Source of the DNA: Pantoea cypripedii
Lineage (GTDB): Bacteria > Pseudomonadota > Gammaproteobacteria > Enterobacterales > Enterobacteriaceae
Reading direction: 5' to 3'
Assembly: GCF_002095535.1 (NCBI RefSeq)
Contig: NZ_MLJI01000001.1
Coordinates: 1,291,832 to 1,355,831 of the forward strand
Length of the DNA stretch: 64,000 nucleotides
The notes below the pieces were generated by a model. It saw only the letters and a program-made list of their open reading frames with translations, was not told the origin of the DNA and did no database searches. Made by a program: the position numbers and the translations under genes. Positions 47,655 through 56,493 of the stretch are shown piece after piece (the stretch's first letter is position 1; every line of letters starts with the position of its first letter).

Positions 47655-48109
47655 TTGTAGTGGCGCAGGAGTCGATTCAACAGCCGGATGCCGACTGGCT
47701 GCTGGATCGCTTATCCACTACGCTGGGGCAACTCACCGGCTGCAGCGGGCGCGCCAGTTTTGATCCGCACGCGATGCAGCAACCCGGCAGTTGCTTTGCC
47801 ATGGCGCGCGATGCTCAGCGCAGGCCGGTGGGCTGTGGCGCGTTTCGTCCGCTGCAACCGGGTATTGCCGAACTGAAACGCATGTATGCGTTAAGCGGCG
47901 GGCAGGGCATCGGTGCGGCGGTTTTGCAGTTTCTGGAACAGCAGGCGCGGGCGCAGGGTTATCAGGCAATGTGGCTGGAAACGCGCAAAGTGAATCAGCG
48001 TGCGCTGGCGTTTTATGCCCGTCAGGGTTATCAGCCGATTGCCCCCTTCGGGCATTATATTGGCAATGCAACGGCGCAGTGTCTCGGCAAGATTTTTGCG
48101 CAGTCATAA
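47651..48109 (+). CDS. GNAT-family N-acetyltransferase
   Basis: A second GNAT protein, 152 residues, coupled to the first by an ATGA overlap. Acetyl-CoA motif ELKRMYALSGGQGIGAAVLQFLEQQAR and the C-terminal WLETRKVNQRALAFYARQGYQ are clear. The three-gene operon (Xre-cupin, GNAT, GNAT) is followed by three repeat copies. Confidence 0.88.
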   Translation: MIVVAQESIQQPDADWLLDRLSTTLGQLTGCSGRASFDPHAMQQPGSCFAMARDAQRRPVGCGAFRPLQPGIAELKRMYALSGGQGIGAAVLQFLEQQARAQGYQAMWLETRKVNQRALAFYARQGYQPIAPFGHYIGNATAQCLGKIFAQS

Positions 48110-48124
48110 AGGGCTGCACATATC

Positions 48125-48238
48125 GTAGCTGCGCGATTTATCGCGCAATTCTGAGCACGGTGCCAGTCAACCCTGCGCAATAAATTGCGCCGCTACAACT
48201 CAGTGCGATATTGGGTCACGAGGCGATTTATCGCGCGC
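48125..48238. repeat. Cluster of three palindromic repeat copies
   Basis: Copies at 48125-48146 (GTAGCTGCGCGATTTATCGCGC), 48175-48196 (GCGCAATAAATTGCGCCGCTAC, with paired changes in both arms) and 48218-48238 (partial). They fill the 141 bases between convergent GNAT and LysR genes; the first two form a 72-bp R-F pair. Confidence 0.85.
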
Positions 48239-48250
48239 TTTTGCCCCCTT

Positions 48251-49222
48251 TTAGTGCGTCGCTTCCGCCTCCGGGATCGCCAGTGCCTGCATAAACAGCC
48301 GGATAATCGGGTTTATTTTGCGGCCTTTCTTCATTAGCAGGCAGAACGGATTTTCCATGCGTATCGATTCATCACCCAATTCGCACAGCTGGCCGCGCGC
48401 AATAAACGCAGCCGCGTAGTGTTCGGGTAAATAACCAATAAAGTGTCCGGTCAGAATCAGCATGGCAACGGATTCAACCTGAACAGCCTGTACCCCGCTG
48501 TCGTGTATTGGAATCAGGCGGCGCGCATCACGTGGTGTGACATATAAATGATTTATGACTTTTTGTTCACGTAATAATTCCAGTGATATTTTATTGTCAT
48601 GACTGCCAGAATAAAGCGGGTGACCGGCGGAACAATATAATTTCGAATATTCTTTATATAACGGGAAGTAATCGAAATCACTTTTCATTTCATAAACTGG
48701 CGCGATGCCGCAATGAAATCGTCCTTCGCTAATACCGCGTTCAATATCATCTAATTGCGCCGTTTGCAGACGGATTTGTACCTTTGGTGCATTCTGGTGC
48801 AACTGCTGCACCGCGCTGGTGACCGGGGATTGCGGATCGGAAATGGTGTTATCCACCACACAAATGGCGATGTCGCCCAGCAGTTCGTTGCGGCTGTTGT
48901 GCAGGCGTTCGCGGAACAGGTTGAGGGAGACGAACAGCTCCAGCGTCGCCTGATATACATTGATGCCGTACTGCGTCAGTTCAAAGCCTTCGCGCCCACG
49001 GCTGCACAGTGTCATACCCAGACGAATTTCCAAATCGGAAACCTGTTTACTGATCGCCGCCAGCCCAATATTCAGCTCATGACTCGCCGCGGTTAATCCA
49101 CCGGCTTCCACCACGCATTTAAATACGCGCAGCAATTTTAAATCGATATTACTTAATGCCAGCACCGCATTATCGCTGCGATTGATCGCATTGTTTCCAG
49201 ACTGGGAAACTTTACTTTCCAT
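48251..49222 (-). CDS. LysR-family regulator (left border of catabolic locus)
   Basis: A 323-residue LysR regulator: N-terminal helix-turn-helix at about 28-85 (LRVFKCVVEAGGLTAASHELNIGLAAISKQVSDLE) and a periplasmic-binding-like effector domain. It lies 146 bases from, and divergent to, the argininosuccinate-lyase-like gene, the usual LysR target arrangement. Its C-terminal part (TGHFIGYLPEHYAAAF) is similar to the LysR at 58660, so the two are probably paralogues serving one locus. Confidence 0.9.
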   Translation of the reverse strand: MESKVSQSGNNAINRSDNAVLALSNIDLKLLRVFKCVVEAGGLTAASHELNIGLAAISKQVSDLEIRLGMTLCSRGREGFELTQYGINVYQATLELFVSLNLFRERLHNSRNELLGDIAICVVDNTISDPQSPVTSAVQQLHQNAPKVQIRLQTAQLDDIERGISEGRFHCGIAPVYEMKSDFDYFPLYKEYSKLYCSAGHPLYSGSHDNKISLELLREQKVINHLYVTPRDARRLIPIHDSGVQAVQVESVAMLILTGHFIGYLPEHYAAAFIARGQLCELGDESIRMENPFCLLMKKGRKINPIIRLFMQALAIPEAEATH

Positions 49223-49368
49223 CTTTGCTATTCAACTCCGGAATTATTGCGGTGAAAGTGTAGTGAACCTGAAATGTGCCGTGTTTACCAGTACGCAAAT
49301 AAAATAAGTTTTTATTATCGCTGGCATTCCATTCATCTCGCTATTGATTATCTGTAAGGGGAAATTGC

Positions 49369-50796
49369 ATGTCTGATAAAGCCGAACTGTTATGGGGTGC
49401 GCGTTTTAAAGCGGCGCCTGCCGCCAGTTTAACTGCGCTGTCTCGTAGCCCGGATTACTACTTTGCCCTGGCTCCTTACGATTTAGCGGGCTGCCGTGCC
49501 CATGCCCGTGAACTGATGCGTGGTGGCCTGCTGAGCGACGCAGAACTGAGCACCATGCTGGCTGCGATTGATCAACTGGATGCTGATTTCCGCGCCGGTC
49601 AGCTGCATCCCATTGCCGCTGACGAAGATGTACATACCTTTATCGAACGTGCCCTGACGGAGCGCTTAGGGCCGCTGGGTGGCAAGCTGCGCGCCGGTCG
49701 TTCACGTAACGATCAAACCGTCAACGATTTGCGCCTCTATCTGCGCGACAACGGACGTAAGGTGGTGACCGCATTGCTGGGTCTGCAACAGGCGCTGGTT
49801 GAGCAGGCGGCACAGCATACCGAAAGCGTGGCACCGGGCTTTACCCATCTGCAACAGGCGCAGCCGATTGTGTTTGGTCATCAGCTGCTGGCCCACGCGC
49901 AATCCTTTGCCCGCGATATCGAACGTATGCAGGACTGGGATCGTCGCAGCGCGCGCTGCCCGCTCGGCGCAGCCGCGATGGCCGGTTCGGCGATTGCGCG
50001 TCAGCCGGAATTGGCGGCGGTGGATCTGGCCTACCTCGCACCGTGCGAGAACTCGATTGATGCCGTTGCCAGCCGTGACTACGCCGCAGAATTCCTGTTT
50101 GTCACCAGCATGATTGGCATCAACCTGTCGCGCCTGTGCGAAGAAGTGTGCATGTGGGCCTCACGCCAGTTTCGCTGGGTGGAGCTGCACGACAGCTACG
50201 CCACCGGCAGCTCGATCATGCCGCAGAAAAAGAACCCGGATATTGCCGAGCTGACGCGTGGTCGTTCCGGTCGACTGGTCGGTAACCTGATGGCGCTGCT
50301 CACCACCATGAAAGCCATGCCGCTTTCCTACAACCGTGACCTGAGCGATGACAAACGCAACGTGATCGATGCGGTTGATACCCTGCTGCTGGTGCTGCCC
50401 GCGATGGCGGGCATGATGGCGACGCTGAAATTCAATACCGACGTGATGCGCGAGCAGGCACCGGATGGCTTTACGCTGGCGACCGAAGTGGCCGACTGGC
50501 TGGCGATGCGCGGCGTACCGTTTCGTGAAGCCCACGAAATCACCGGCCAGCTGGTGCAGTTGTGCGAGCACGAAGGCTGTGGCCTGTCGGATCTCAGCGA
50601 CGCACAACTTCAGGCGGTGGATAGCCGTCTTACCGCCGAAGTCCGCGGCGCGTTAACGCTGGAATCGGCGCTGGCGGTGCGTAACGGTTACGGTGGCACC
50701 GCCCCGGAACGCGTGCGCGAGCAGCTGGCGCGTCTGCAAACCCTGATGCAGGCCCAGCAGCTATGGGCTGATGATTACGCTGGCCCGCGTGCCTGA
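49369..50796 (+). CDS. Argininosuccinate-lyase-like enzyme
   Basis: A 475-residue member of the fumarase/aspartase superfamily, closest in pattern to argininosuccinate lyase: GRSRNDQ, GFTHLQQAQP and the signature loop GSSIMPQKKNPD with the catalytic Ser. Such enzymes release fumarate from N-substituted aspartates. Because it is fused into a catabolic operon with an importer and not with arg genes, a degradative role (argininosuccinate or another N-succinyl compound) is more likely than arginine synthesis (inference). AAGGGG precedes the ATG. Confidence 0.82.
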   Translation: MSDKAELLWGARFKAAPAASLTALSRSPDYYFALAPYDLAGCRAHARELMRGGLLSDAELSTMLAAIDQLDADFRAGQLHPIAADEDVHTFIERALTERLGPLGGKLRAGRSRNDQTVNDLRLYLRDNGRKVVTALLGLQQALVEQAAQHTESVAPGFTHLQQAQPIVFGHQLLAHAQSFARDIERMQDWDRRSARCPLGAAAMAGSAIARQPELAAVDLAYLAPCENSIDAVASRDYAAEFLFVTSMIGINLSRLCEEVCMWASRQFRWVELHDSYATGSSIMPQKKNPDIAELTRGRSGRLVGNLMALLTTMKAMPLSYNRDLSDDKRNVIDAVDTLLLVLPAMAGMMATLKFNTDVMREQAPDGFTLATEVADWLAMRGVPFREAHEITGQLVQLCEHEGCGLSDLSDAQLQAVDSRLTAEVRGALTLESALAVRNGYGGTAPERVREQLARLQTLMQAQQLWADDYAGPRA

Positions 50797-50806
50797 GGAG
50801 ACGCTT

Positions 50807-51679
50807 ATGTCGCAATCGACACCGACTGAACTCAACAACGCCAGCCGCCAGCCGCATTACGATCTGGATCGCTATCAGGTGGTGCCGCGCCGTTATTACG
50901 GCCGTATCACCGCTTCGGTGGTGATCCTGATCCTGCTGGCGCTGCTGGTGAATGCGTTCGCCCACGGCAAGATTGAATGGTCGTTCGTTGGTCAGTTCTT
51001 TACCGCCAAAGCGATTCTCGACGGGGTGGTCAACACCCTGATCATGTCTGTGCTGGCGATGGGCTTTGGCATCCTGTTCGGGGTGATCACCGCCATCATG
51101 TATATGTCGCCCAACCCGGTGCTGCATTACATCGCGGTCGGTTACGCCTGGATCTTCCGTGGCACGCCGCTGATTCTGCAATTGCTGCTGTGGTTTAACC
51201 TCGCGCTGGTCTTCCCCACCATCAGCATTCCCGGTGTCTTTAGCGTGCAGACCGTCACCATTATGACGCCATTCCTCGCGGCGTTGCTGGGCCTGAGTAT
51301 CAACCAGGGAGCTTACACCTCCGAAGTGGTGCGTGCCGGATTGCTGTCGGTGGATACCGGCCAGTACGAAGCGGCAAAAGCCATCGGCATGCCGCGCTTG
51401 CAGGCGCTGCAACGCATCATTCTGCCGCAGGCGATGCGCGTCATCCTGCCGCCGGTCGGCAATGAATTTATCAGCATGATCAAAACCACCAGTCTGGCGA
51501 GCATGATTCAGTACTCCGAACTGCTCTACAACACCCAGAACATCTATTTCGCCAATGCACGCGTCATGGAACTGCTGTTCGTGGCGGGTATCTGGTACCT
51601 GATCGTGGTGACGGTGCTGTCGTTCGGCCAGAGCCAGCTGGAACGCTACTTCTCACGCGGCCACCGCCGTCATCACTAA
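50807..51679 (+). CDS. Polar amino-acid ABC importer permease
   Basis: A 290-residue permease of the His/Glu/Arg family with about five to six membrane segments and the EAA loop [35 protein letters not shown] lies seven bases before the ATG at 50807, ten bases after the lyase stop. Only one permease is present, so it probably works as a homodimer. Confidence 0.9.
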   Translation: MSQSTPTELNNASRQPHYDLDRYQVVPRRYYGRITASVVILILLALLVNAFAHGKIEWSFVGQFFTAKAILDGVVNTLIMSVLAMGFGILFGVITAIMYMSPNPVLHYIAVGYAWIFRGTPLILQLLLWFNLALVFPTISIPGVFSVQTVTIMTPFLAALLGLSINQGAYTSEVVRAGLLSVDTGQYEAAKAIGMPRLQALQRIILPQAMRVILPPVGNEFISMIKTTSLASMIQYSELLYNTQNIYFANARVMELLFVAGIWYLIVVTVLSFGQSQLERYFSRGHRRHH

Positions 51680-51690
51680 GGGAGTCCGAG

Positions 51691-52455
51691 ATGAGAAACA
51701 TCGTGCGCGCCGTCAAGGTGAACAAATATTTCGATCAGTTCCATGCGCTGAAGGATGTCAGCCTCGAAGTGAATTACGGCGAGGTGATGTGCATCCTCGG
51801 CCCATCCGGCTCTGGTAAAAGCACCTTTTTGCGCTGCATTAACCAGCTGGAGAAGGTCGATCAGGGCGGTATCTGGGTCGATAACGAACTGGCGGGTTAT
51901 CGCATCAATGGCAACAAACTCTATCCGCTGAGCGACAAACAGATTGCCCGTCAGCGCCTGCAAACCGGCATGGTGTTCCAGCGATTCAACCTGTTTCCGC
52001 ATAAAACCGCGCTGGAAAACATCATCGAAGGACCCTGCCGGGTGCTGCTGCGTCCGAAGCGTGAAGCCAGCGAAGAAGCCATGGCGCTGCTGGATCGCGT
52101 CGGCCTGGCACACAAGGCCCATGACTATCCGCAGTCGTTATCCGGTGGGCAGCAGCAGCGCGTGGCGATTGCCCGCGCGCTGGCGATGAAACCGAAATTA
52201 ATGCTGTTTGATGAACCCACTTCGGCGCTCGACCCGGAAATGGTCGGTGAAGTGCTGGCGGTGATGCGTCAACTGGCAAAAGAAGGCACCACCATGCTGG
52301 TGGTCACCCATGAGATGGGCTTTGCCCGTGAGGTGGCGAACCAGGTGGTGTTTATGGATGAGGGACGCATTATCGAGCAGGGCGCGCCAGAAGACATTCT
52401 GCTGAACCCGCAAAACCCACGGATGAAAAACTTTATCAACGCGATTCTTCTTTAA
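51691..52455 (+). CDS. Polar amino-acid ABC importer ATPase
   Basis: A 254-residue ATPase of the GlnQ/HisP type: Walker [10 protein letters not shown], signature [19 protein letters not shown], Walker [20 protein letters not shown] and switch [12 protein letters not shown]. Twelve bases after the permease. Confidence 0.94.
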   Translation: MRNIVRAVKVNKYFDQFHALKDVSLEVNYGEVMCILGPSGSGKSTFLRCINQLEKVDQGGIWVDNELAGYRINGNKLYPLSDKQIARQRLQTGMVFQRFNLFPHKTALENIIEGPCRVLLRPKREASEEAMALLDRVGLAHKAHDYPQSLSGGQQQRVAIARALAMKPKLMLFDEPTSALDPEMVGEVLAVMRQLAKEGTTMLVVTHEMGFAREVANQVVFMDEGRIIEQGAPEDILLNPQNPRMKNFINAILL

Positions 52456-52472
52456 CTACCGGGGTGAAATAA

Positions 52473-53297
52473 ATGAAAAAGTTGTTACTGAGCGCCATCA
52501 GCGCCGCGCTGTTGCTGCAATCGACGGCCTGGGCTGCCGACATCGCCGTGCCAGCGGCAATTAAAGAGAAAGGTTTGACCGTGGCGATTATGCCGAACTA
52601 TCCGCCGATGGATTTCAAAGATCCGGCCAGCAACCAGCTGACTGGCGTTGATTACGACCTCGGCATGGCGATTGGCCAGAAGCTGGGCGTGAAGATCAAC
52701 TGGCAGGAAATTGCCTTTGAACAGATGGTCAACGCAGTCGTCACCAAACGCGTTGATATGGTGATGTCCGGCATGACCGACACCAAAGAACGCCAGAAGG
52801 TGGTCAACTTTATCGATTACTTCAAAACCGGCCCGCAGTTCTACACCTTATCCGCGCGGAGCGACATCAACAGCGCGATGGATCTGTGTGGTAAGCGCGT
52901 GGGCACCAGCCGTCGTACTACCTTCCCGCAGGAGATCGCCAACTGGAGCAAGGCGCACTGCGAAGCCGCTGGTAAGCCTGCCATCATCGTGGTCGGTGCA
53001 GAAGGGACGGCGGATGCACGTACCCAGCTGCGTCAGCGCCGTCTGGATGGCGCTGTGCAAGGCAGCGAAACCCTGCCGTACATCATGAACCTGGAAAAAG
53101 GCACCTTTAAGCCACTCGATAAAGCCTTCTCCTTCCAGTACACCGGCATGGCAATCGGCCAGGATGCCGGGGATCTGACCAAAGCGGTACAGGCTGCGCT
53201 GGATGCGATGATCGCCGATGGCAGCTACCAGAAGATCCTCAACAAATGGGGTCTGAGCGACAATGGCGTGGCGCAGGCCACGGTGAACCAGGGCTAA
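52473..53297 (+). CDS. Polar amino-acid ABC importer binding protein
   Basis: A 274-residue periplasmic solute-binding protein (family 3) with a signal peptide cleaved near AWA|AD. Family features: AIMPNYPPMDF near the start of the mature protein, GVDYDLGMAIGQKLG and MSGMTDTKERQKVVNF. The ligand cannot be read from sequence; a guanidino or N-substituted amino acid would fit the locus. Confidence 0.92.
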   Translation: MKKLLLSAISAALLLQSTAWAADIAVPAAIKEKGLTVAIMPNYPPMDFKDPASNQLTGVDYDLGMAIGQKLGVKINWQEIAFEQMVNAVVTKRVDMVMSGMTDTKERQKVVNFIDYFKTGPQFYTLSARSDINSAMDLCGKRVGTSRRTTFPQEIANWSKAHCEAAGKPAIIVVGAEGTADARTQLRQRRLDGAVQGSETLPYIMNLEKGTFKPLDKAFSFQYTGMAIGQDAGDLTKAVQAALDAMIADGSYQKILNKWGLSDNGVAQATVNQG

Positions 53298-53310
53298 CAG
53301 GAGGCCTCTG

Positions 53311-54156
53311 ATGCAACAACCGGGCGCAGTGCGCTGGCCGCAGGGTAAGCGCGGCTGTATGGCGCTGGCATTTGACCTTGACGGTCCCACCGGTGATGCC
53401 ATGTTGAATGGCAGCCTGTGGTCCACGCCAGAGTATTTCACTTTTGGCGCTTACGGTCCGTACCGTGCGCTCGGGCGTTTGCTCGATCTGCTGCGGGCGT
53501 TTCAGCTGCCCGCCACCTTTTTTGTTCCCGCATGGGTGGTGGAGCAGTGGCCCCAGCAGTGTCAGGCGATTGTTGAGCAGGGACATGAAGTGGCCTATCA
53601 CGGCTACCGCCACGAATCTTTCTGGGCGATTTCCCCCGAAGAACAGCGGGCGGTGATGGCGAAGTCGGCGGCGATTTTTAAACAATACCTCGGCATCACC
53701 GCCTGCGGTTTCCGCACGCCATCAGGCGACTGGCATGCAGAAACCCCGCAGATCCTGCGTGAAGCCGGGGTGATTTACTCCAGCAGTATGCGTGGCGACG
53801 ATCGTCCCTACAGCATTCCGGTGGCAGGGCACACGCCGCTGGTGGAGATCCCGGGCAAATGGGAGATGGATGATTACGCCTCGCTGGCCTACACGCGCCA
53901 GCCAGACTTCCCGAAAGGTGGCGATCGCATCAGCAGCTATGCCCACACGCGTGATAACTGGCAGCGGGAATTTGATGGGGCGATGGATGAGGGGCTGTGC
54001 CTGACCACCTTGTTCCATCCAAAAATTTCCGGTCAGCCGGGACGTCTGCTGCTGCTGGAGCAGCTGTTTGAACATATGACGGCGCGTGATGATGTGTGGT
54101 TTGCGCGTTGTGATGCGGTGGCGCAGTGGTATTTGCAGGAGCAGCAACATGACTGA
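53311..54156 (+). CDS. Polysaccharide-deacetylase-fold hydrolase (active-site complete)
   Basis: A 281-residue cytoplasmic NodB/CE4-fold protein without a signal peptide, so more likely an amide or imide hydrolase on a small molecule (like allantoinase PuuE) than a cell-wall enzyme. The metal site appears complete: Asp22 and Asp24 (FDLDGP), His97 and His101 (HGYRHE); FRTPSGDWH supplies the conserved Arg loop. Starts 13 bases after the binding-protein gene and overlaps the next gene by eight bases. Confidence 0.85.
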   Translation: MQQPGAVRWPQGKRGCMALAFDLDGPTGDAMLNGSLWSTPEYFTFGAYGPYRALGRLLDLLRAFQLPATFFVPAWVVEQWPQQCQAIVEQGHEVAYHGYRHESFWAISPEEQRAVMAKSAAIFKQYLGITACGFRTPSGDWHAETPQILREAGVIYSSSMRGDDRPYSIPVAGHTPLVEIPGKWEMDDYASLAYTRQPDFPKGGDRISSYAHTRDNWQREFDGAMDEGLCLTTLFHPKISGQPGRLLLLEQLFEHMTARDDVWFARCDAVAQWYLQEQQHD

Positions 54157-55027
54157 ATCTTCCCGCTGGCCGCTGGGCTTCCAGTCGGCAGCGATCCTCA
54201 CCATCGATTTTAACGATATTCACGGCATTCTCACCCAGGCACCGGCGGTGGCCGGACGGGATAAAACCCTGTCGGTGTGGCGCTATGGCACGCTGCGCGG
54301 GGTCGATCGTCTGCTGAATCTGCTGGCGGAAAAACAGCTGAAAGCCAGCTGGTGCTTACCGGCGATTGTGGCGGAAGAACAGCCGGAACTGGTGCAACGT
54401 ATGGTCGCCGACGGCCATGAAATCGCCTGTAGCGGCGACCGCCATGAAGATTTCTCCAGCCTGACGCTGGAACAGCAAATAGCCAGCGTTACGCGCGGCT
54501 GCGACAAACTGGCGCAGGTCACCGGTCAACCGGTTACCGGCTTCCGCACCCCGGCGGGGCAATGGAAACCCGGCCTGGCACAGGCGTTGATCGAACTGGG
54601 CATCCGCTGGTCATCGAGCTGGCGTGGAGACGATCTGCCGTATTTCCACCCCGGCACCCGGTTGGTAGAACTGCCGATGCACTACACGCTGGAAGATGAA
54701 CCTTACTTTGCCTTTAACCTCAGCCCGGCCATTCCGCCGGGGCAATCCCGTATCGCCCCTTATGCTGAAACCCTGGCGAATCTGACGCAGGATTTCCACG
54801 GTTTTCATCGCTTTGGCCTGTGCTACCTGCTGCGGCTGCACCCGGAAATCATCGGTACTGCCGGACGTATCGGCCTGCTGCGAACGCTGCTGGAGACGCT
54901 GCAACAACACAACGTCTGGATCGCCACCGCGCAACAGGTGGCCGCGCACTGGCAAAGCCAGCCGGACAATGGACCGGATCATCCGGCGGAGGTGTTCACC
55001 CGTGTTACCGGAGAGATCAATGCTTAA
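54149..55027 (+). CDS. Polysaccharide-deacetylase-fold protein (degenerate metal site)
   Basis: A 292-residue paralogue of the preceding gene. At aligned positions the second Asp is Asn22 (IDFND) and the first His of HxxxH is Ser95 (CSGDRHE), while Asp20 and His99 remain. It also keeps FRTPAGQWKPG. It may be inactive alone and act as a partner of the preceding enzyme, or use another mechanism. Overlaps both neighbours by eight bases, so all three are coupled. Confidence 0.8.
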   Translation: MTESSRWPLGFQSAAILTIDFNDIHGILTQAPAVAGRDKTLSVWRYGTLRGVDRLLNLLAEKQLKASWCLPAIVAEEQPELVQRMVADGHEIACSGDRHEDFSSLTLEQQIASVTRGCDKLAQVTGQPVTGFRTPAGQWKPGLAQALIELGIRWSSSWRGDDLPYFHPGTRLVELPMHYTLEDEPYFAFNLSPAIPPGQSRIAPYAETLANLTQDFHGFHRFGLCYLLRLHPEIIGTAGRIGLLRTLLETLQQHNVWIATAQQVAAHWQSQPDNGPDHPAEVFTRVTGEINA

Positions 55028-56375
55028 TCAGCTGGCGAGTTTTATCGCCGATACCCGCTTTGAGCAACTGCCGGAGGCGCTGGTGGATCAGGCCAGACGT
55101 CACTTTCTGGATACGCTCGGTGCGGCACTGGCGGGGAGCGACAGCCCGATCTGGCGCGAGTGTCTGGCGCTGGTAAAGGAAGAGGGCGGTTACGCGCAGG
55201 CGCAGGTGTGGGGCAGTGCCGAACAGGTCAATGCGCGTCAGGCGGCATGGCTGAACGGTGTGGCGGCGCATATGTATGAACTGGATGATACCGGCGGTTG
55301 CGATCACTCCGGTGCGGTGGTGATCCCGGCGCTGCTGGCGGCGCTACCGCTGGCAGCAACGCCGGTGAGTGGCAAAGCGCTACTCACCGCGATGGTGATC
55401 GGCTATGACATTGGCCGCCGCGTGCTGGAAGCCTGTGGCGGCTACTCAGCACATAACGGTGCGGGCTGGCACTCGACAGCCAGCTGCGGGGTATTCGGTG
55501 CGGCGGCAGCAGTGTGCGCGTTGTTGCAACTTAGCCCGGCGCAGTGTGCGTCGGCGCTGGGTATCGCGGCCAGTTTCAGCGGCGGGTTGTGGGGCTTTAT
55601 TCACGACGGTTCCCACACCAAGAAACTGCATGCGGCGCGTGCGGCAGAAGGCGGTGTGCAGGCGGCGCTGCTGGCGCAACGCGGTATCAGCGGCCCTTCG
55701 GCGGTGTTTGAAGCGCGCTGGGGTGGTTTCCTGCAAACCCTGGCGGCTGAGACGCAGCAACCAGAAGCGCTGGTGGCCGATCTTGGCGTGGTGTGGAAAC
55801 TGGCTCGCTGTTCGATTAAACCTTATGCCGCCTGCCGGGGTACTCACGCGGCGGTTGATGCGCTGGGTATCATGCTGCAACAGCAGGAGGTGGCGACGGC
55901 GGATATCGCCCGCATTGTGGTGGGACTGAATCCGTTCCTGCTGGAAATGTGCGGCACCCGTGACGTTGCCAGCCTCGCTGCCGCGCAGATGAGTTTGCCT
56001 TATGCGCTGACCGCCCGGGCGCTGTATGGCGCAGCGGATCTGGACAGTTATGATGACGCGAAACGCCTGCATCCGGATGCCGAAGCGCTGATGGCGCGCA
56101 TCGAACTGGTGATCGATCCTGAACAGAGCCGGGATGCCGAACCCTGGGTACGGCTGGAGACGGTGCAGGGTGCGCAATGGCAACAGCATGTGCCAGTGCC
56201 GTCCGGTGCCCCCGCCAATCCGCTGAGCCTGGAAGCACTGGTCGCGAAGTACCGCAGCCTGGCCGTGCGCGTATTGCCGCCAGAGCAGGTGGTACTGCTG
56301 GAGGCATTGTGTCTGGGGCTGGATGAGGTTATTGACGTGAGTGAGATGACGGCGTTATTAGCGACCAAAGCCTGA
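55020..56375 (+). CDS. MmgE/PrpD-family protein
   Basis: A 451-residue member of the MmgE/PrpD family (2-methylcitrate dehydratase, cis-aconitate decarboxylase, iminodisuccinate epimerase). Visible are DTLGAALAGSD, ELDDTGGCDHSGAVVIPALLA and GWHSTASCGVFGAAAA blocks typical of the family. Iminodisuccinate epimerases of this family act with argininosuccinate-lyase-like EDDS lyases, which is a suggestive pairing here. ATG at 55020 overlaps the upstream stop. Confidence 0.85.
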   Translation: MLNQLASFIADTRFEQLPEALVDQARRHFLDTLGAALAGSDSPIWRECLALVKEEGGYAQAQVWGSAEQVNARQAAWLNGVAAHMYELDDTGGCDHSGAVVIPALLAALPLAATPVSGKALLTAMVIGYDIGRRVLEACGGYSAHNGAGWHSTASCGVFGAAAAVCALLQLSPAQCASALGIAASFSGGLWGFIHDGSHTKKLHAARAAEGGVQAALLAQRGISGPSAVFEARWGGFLQTLAAETQQPEALVADLGVVWKLARCSIKPYAACRGTHAAVDALGIMLQQQEVATADIARIVVGLNPFLLEMCGTRDVASLAAAQMSLPYALTARALYGAADLDSYDDAKRLHPDAEALMARIELVIDPEQSRDAEPWVRLETVQGAQWQQHVPVPSGAPANPLSLEALVAKYRSLAVRVLPPEQVVLLEALCLGLDEVIDVSEMTALLATKA

Positions 56376-56415
56376 TAATCAAATCCACGCGCCGCTATGG
56401 ATGATCGCACATATC

Positions 56416-56486
56416 GTTGCGGCGCGATTTATCGCGCGGTTCCGTGCAGGATGCCGGAAAAACCGCGCAATAAATTGCGCCGCTAC
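56416..56486. repeat. Palindromic intergenic repeat, inverted pair (R-F)
   Basis: GTTGCGGCGCGATTTATCGCGC (56416-56437) and GCGCAATAAATTGCGCCGCTAC (56465-56486) lie between the convergent PrpD-like and dehydrogenase genes, a 71-bp R-F pair like those at 2521 and 48125. Confidence 0.85.
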
Positions 56487-56493
56487 AGGGCTA

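Noticed and set aside
2521..56486. CRISPR array suggested by recurring palindromes
   Set aside because: Copies are scattered over 54 kb, occur in both orientations, have no regular spacers and no cas genes.
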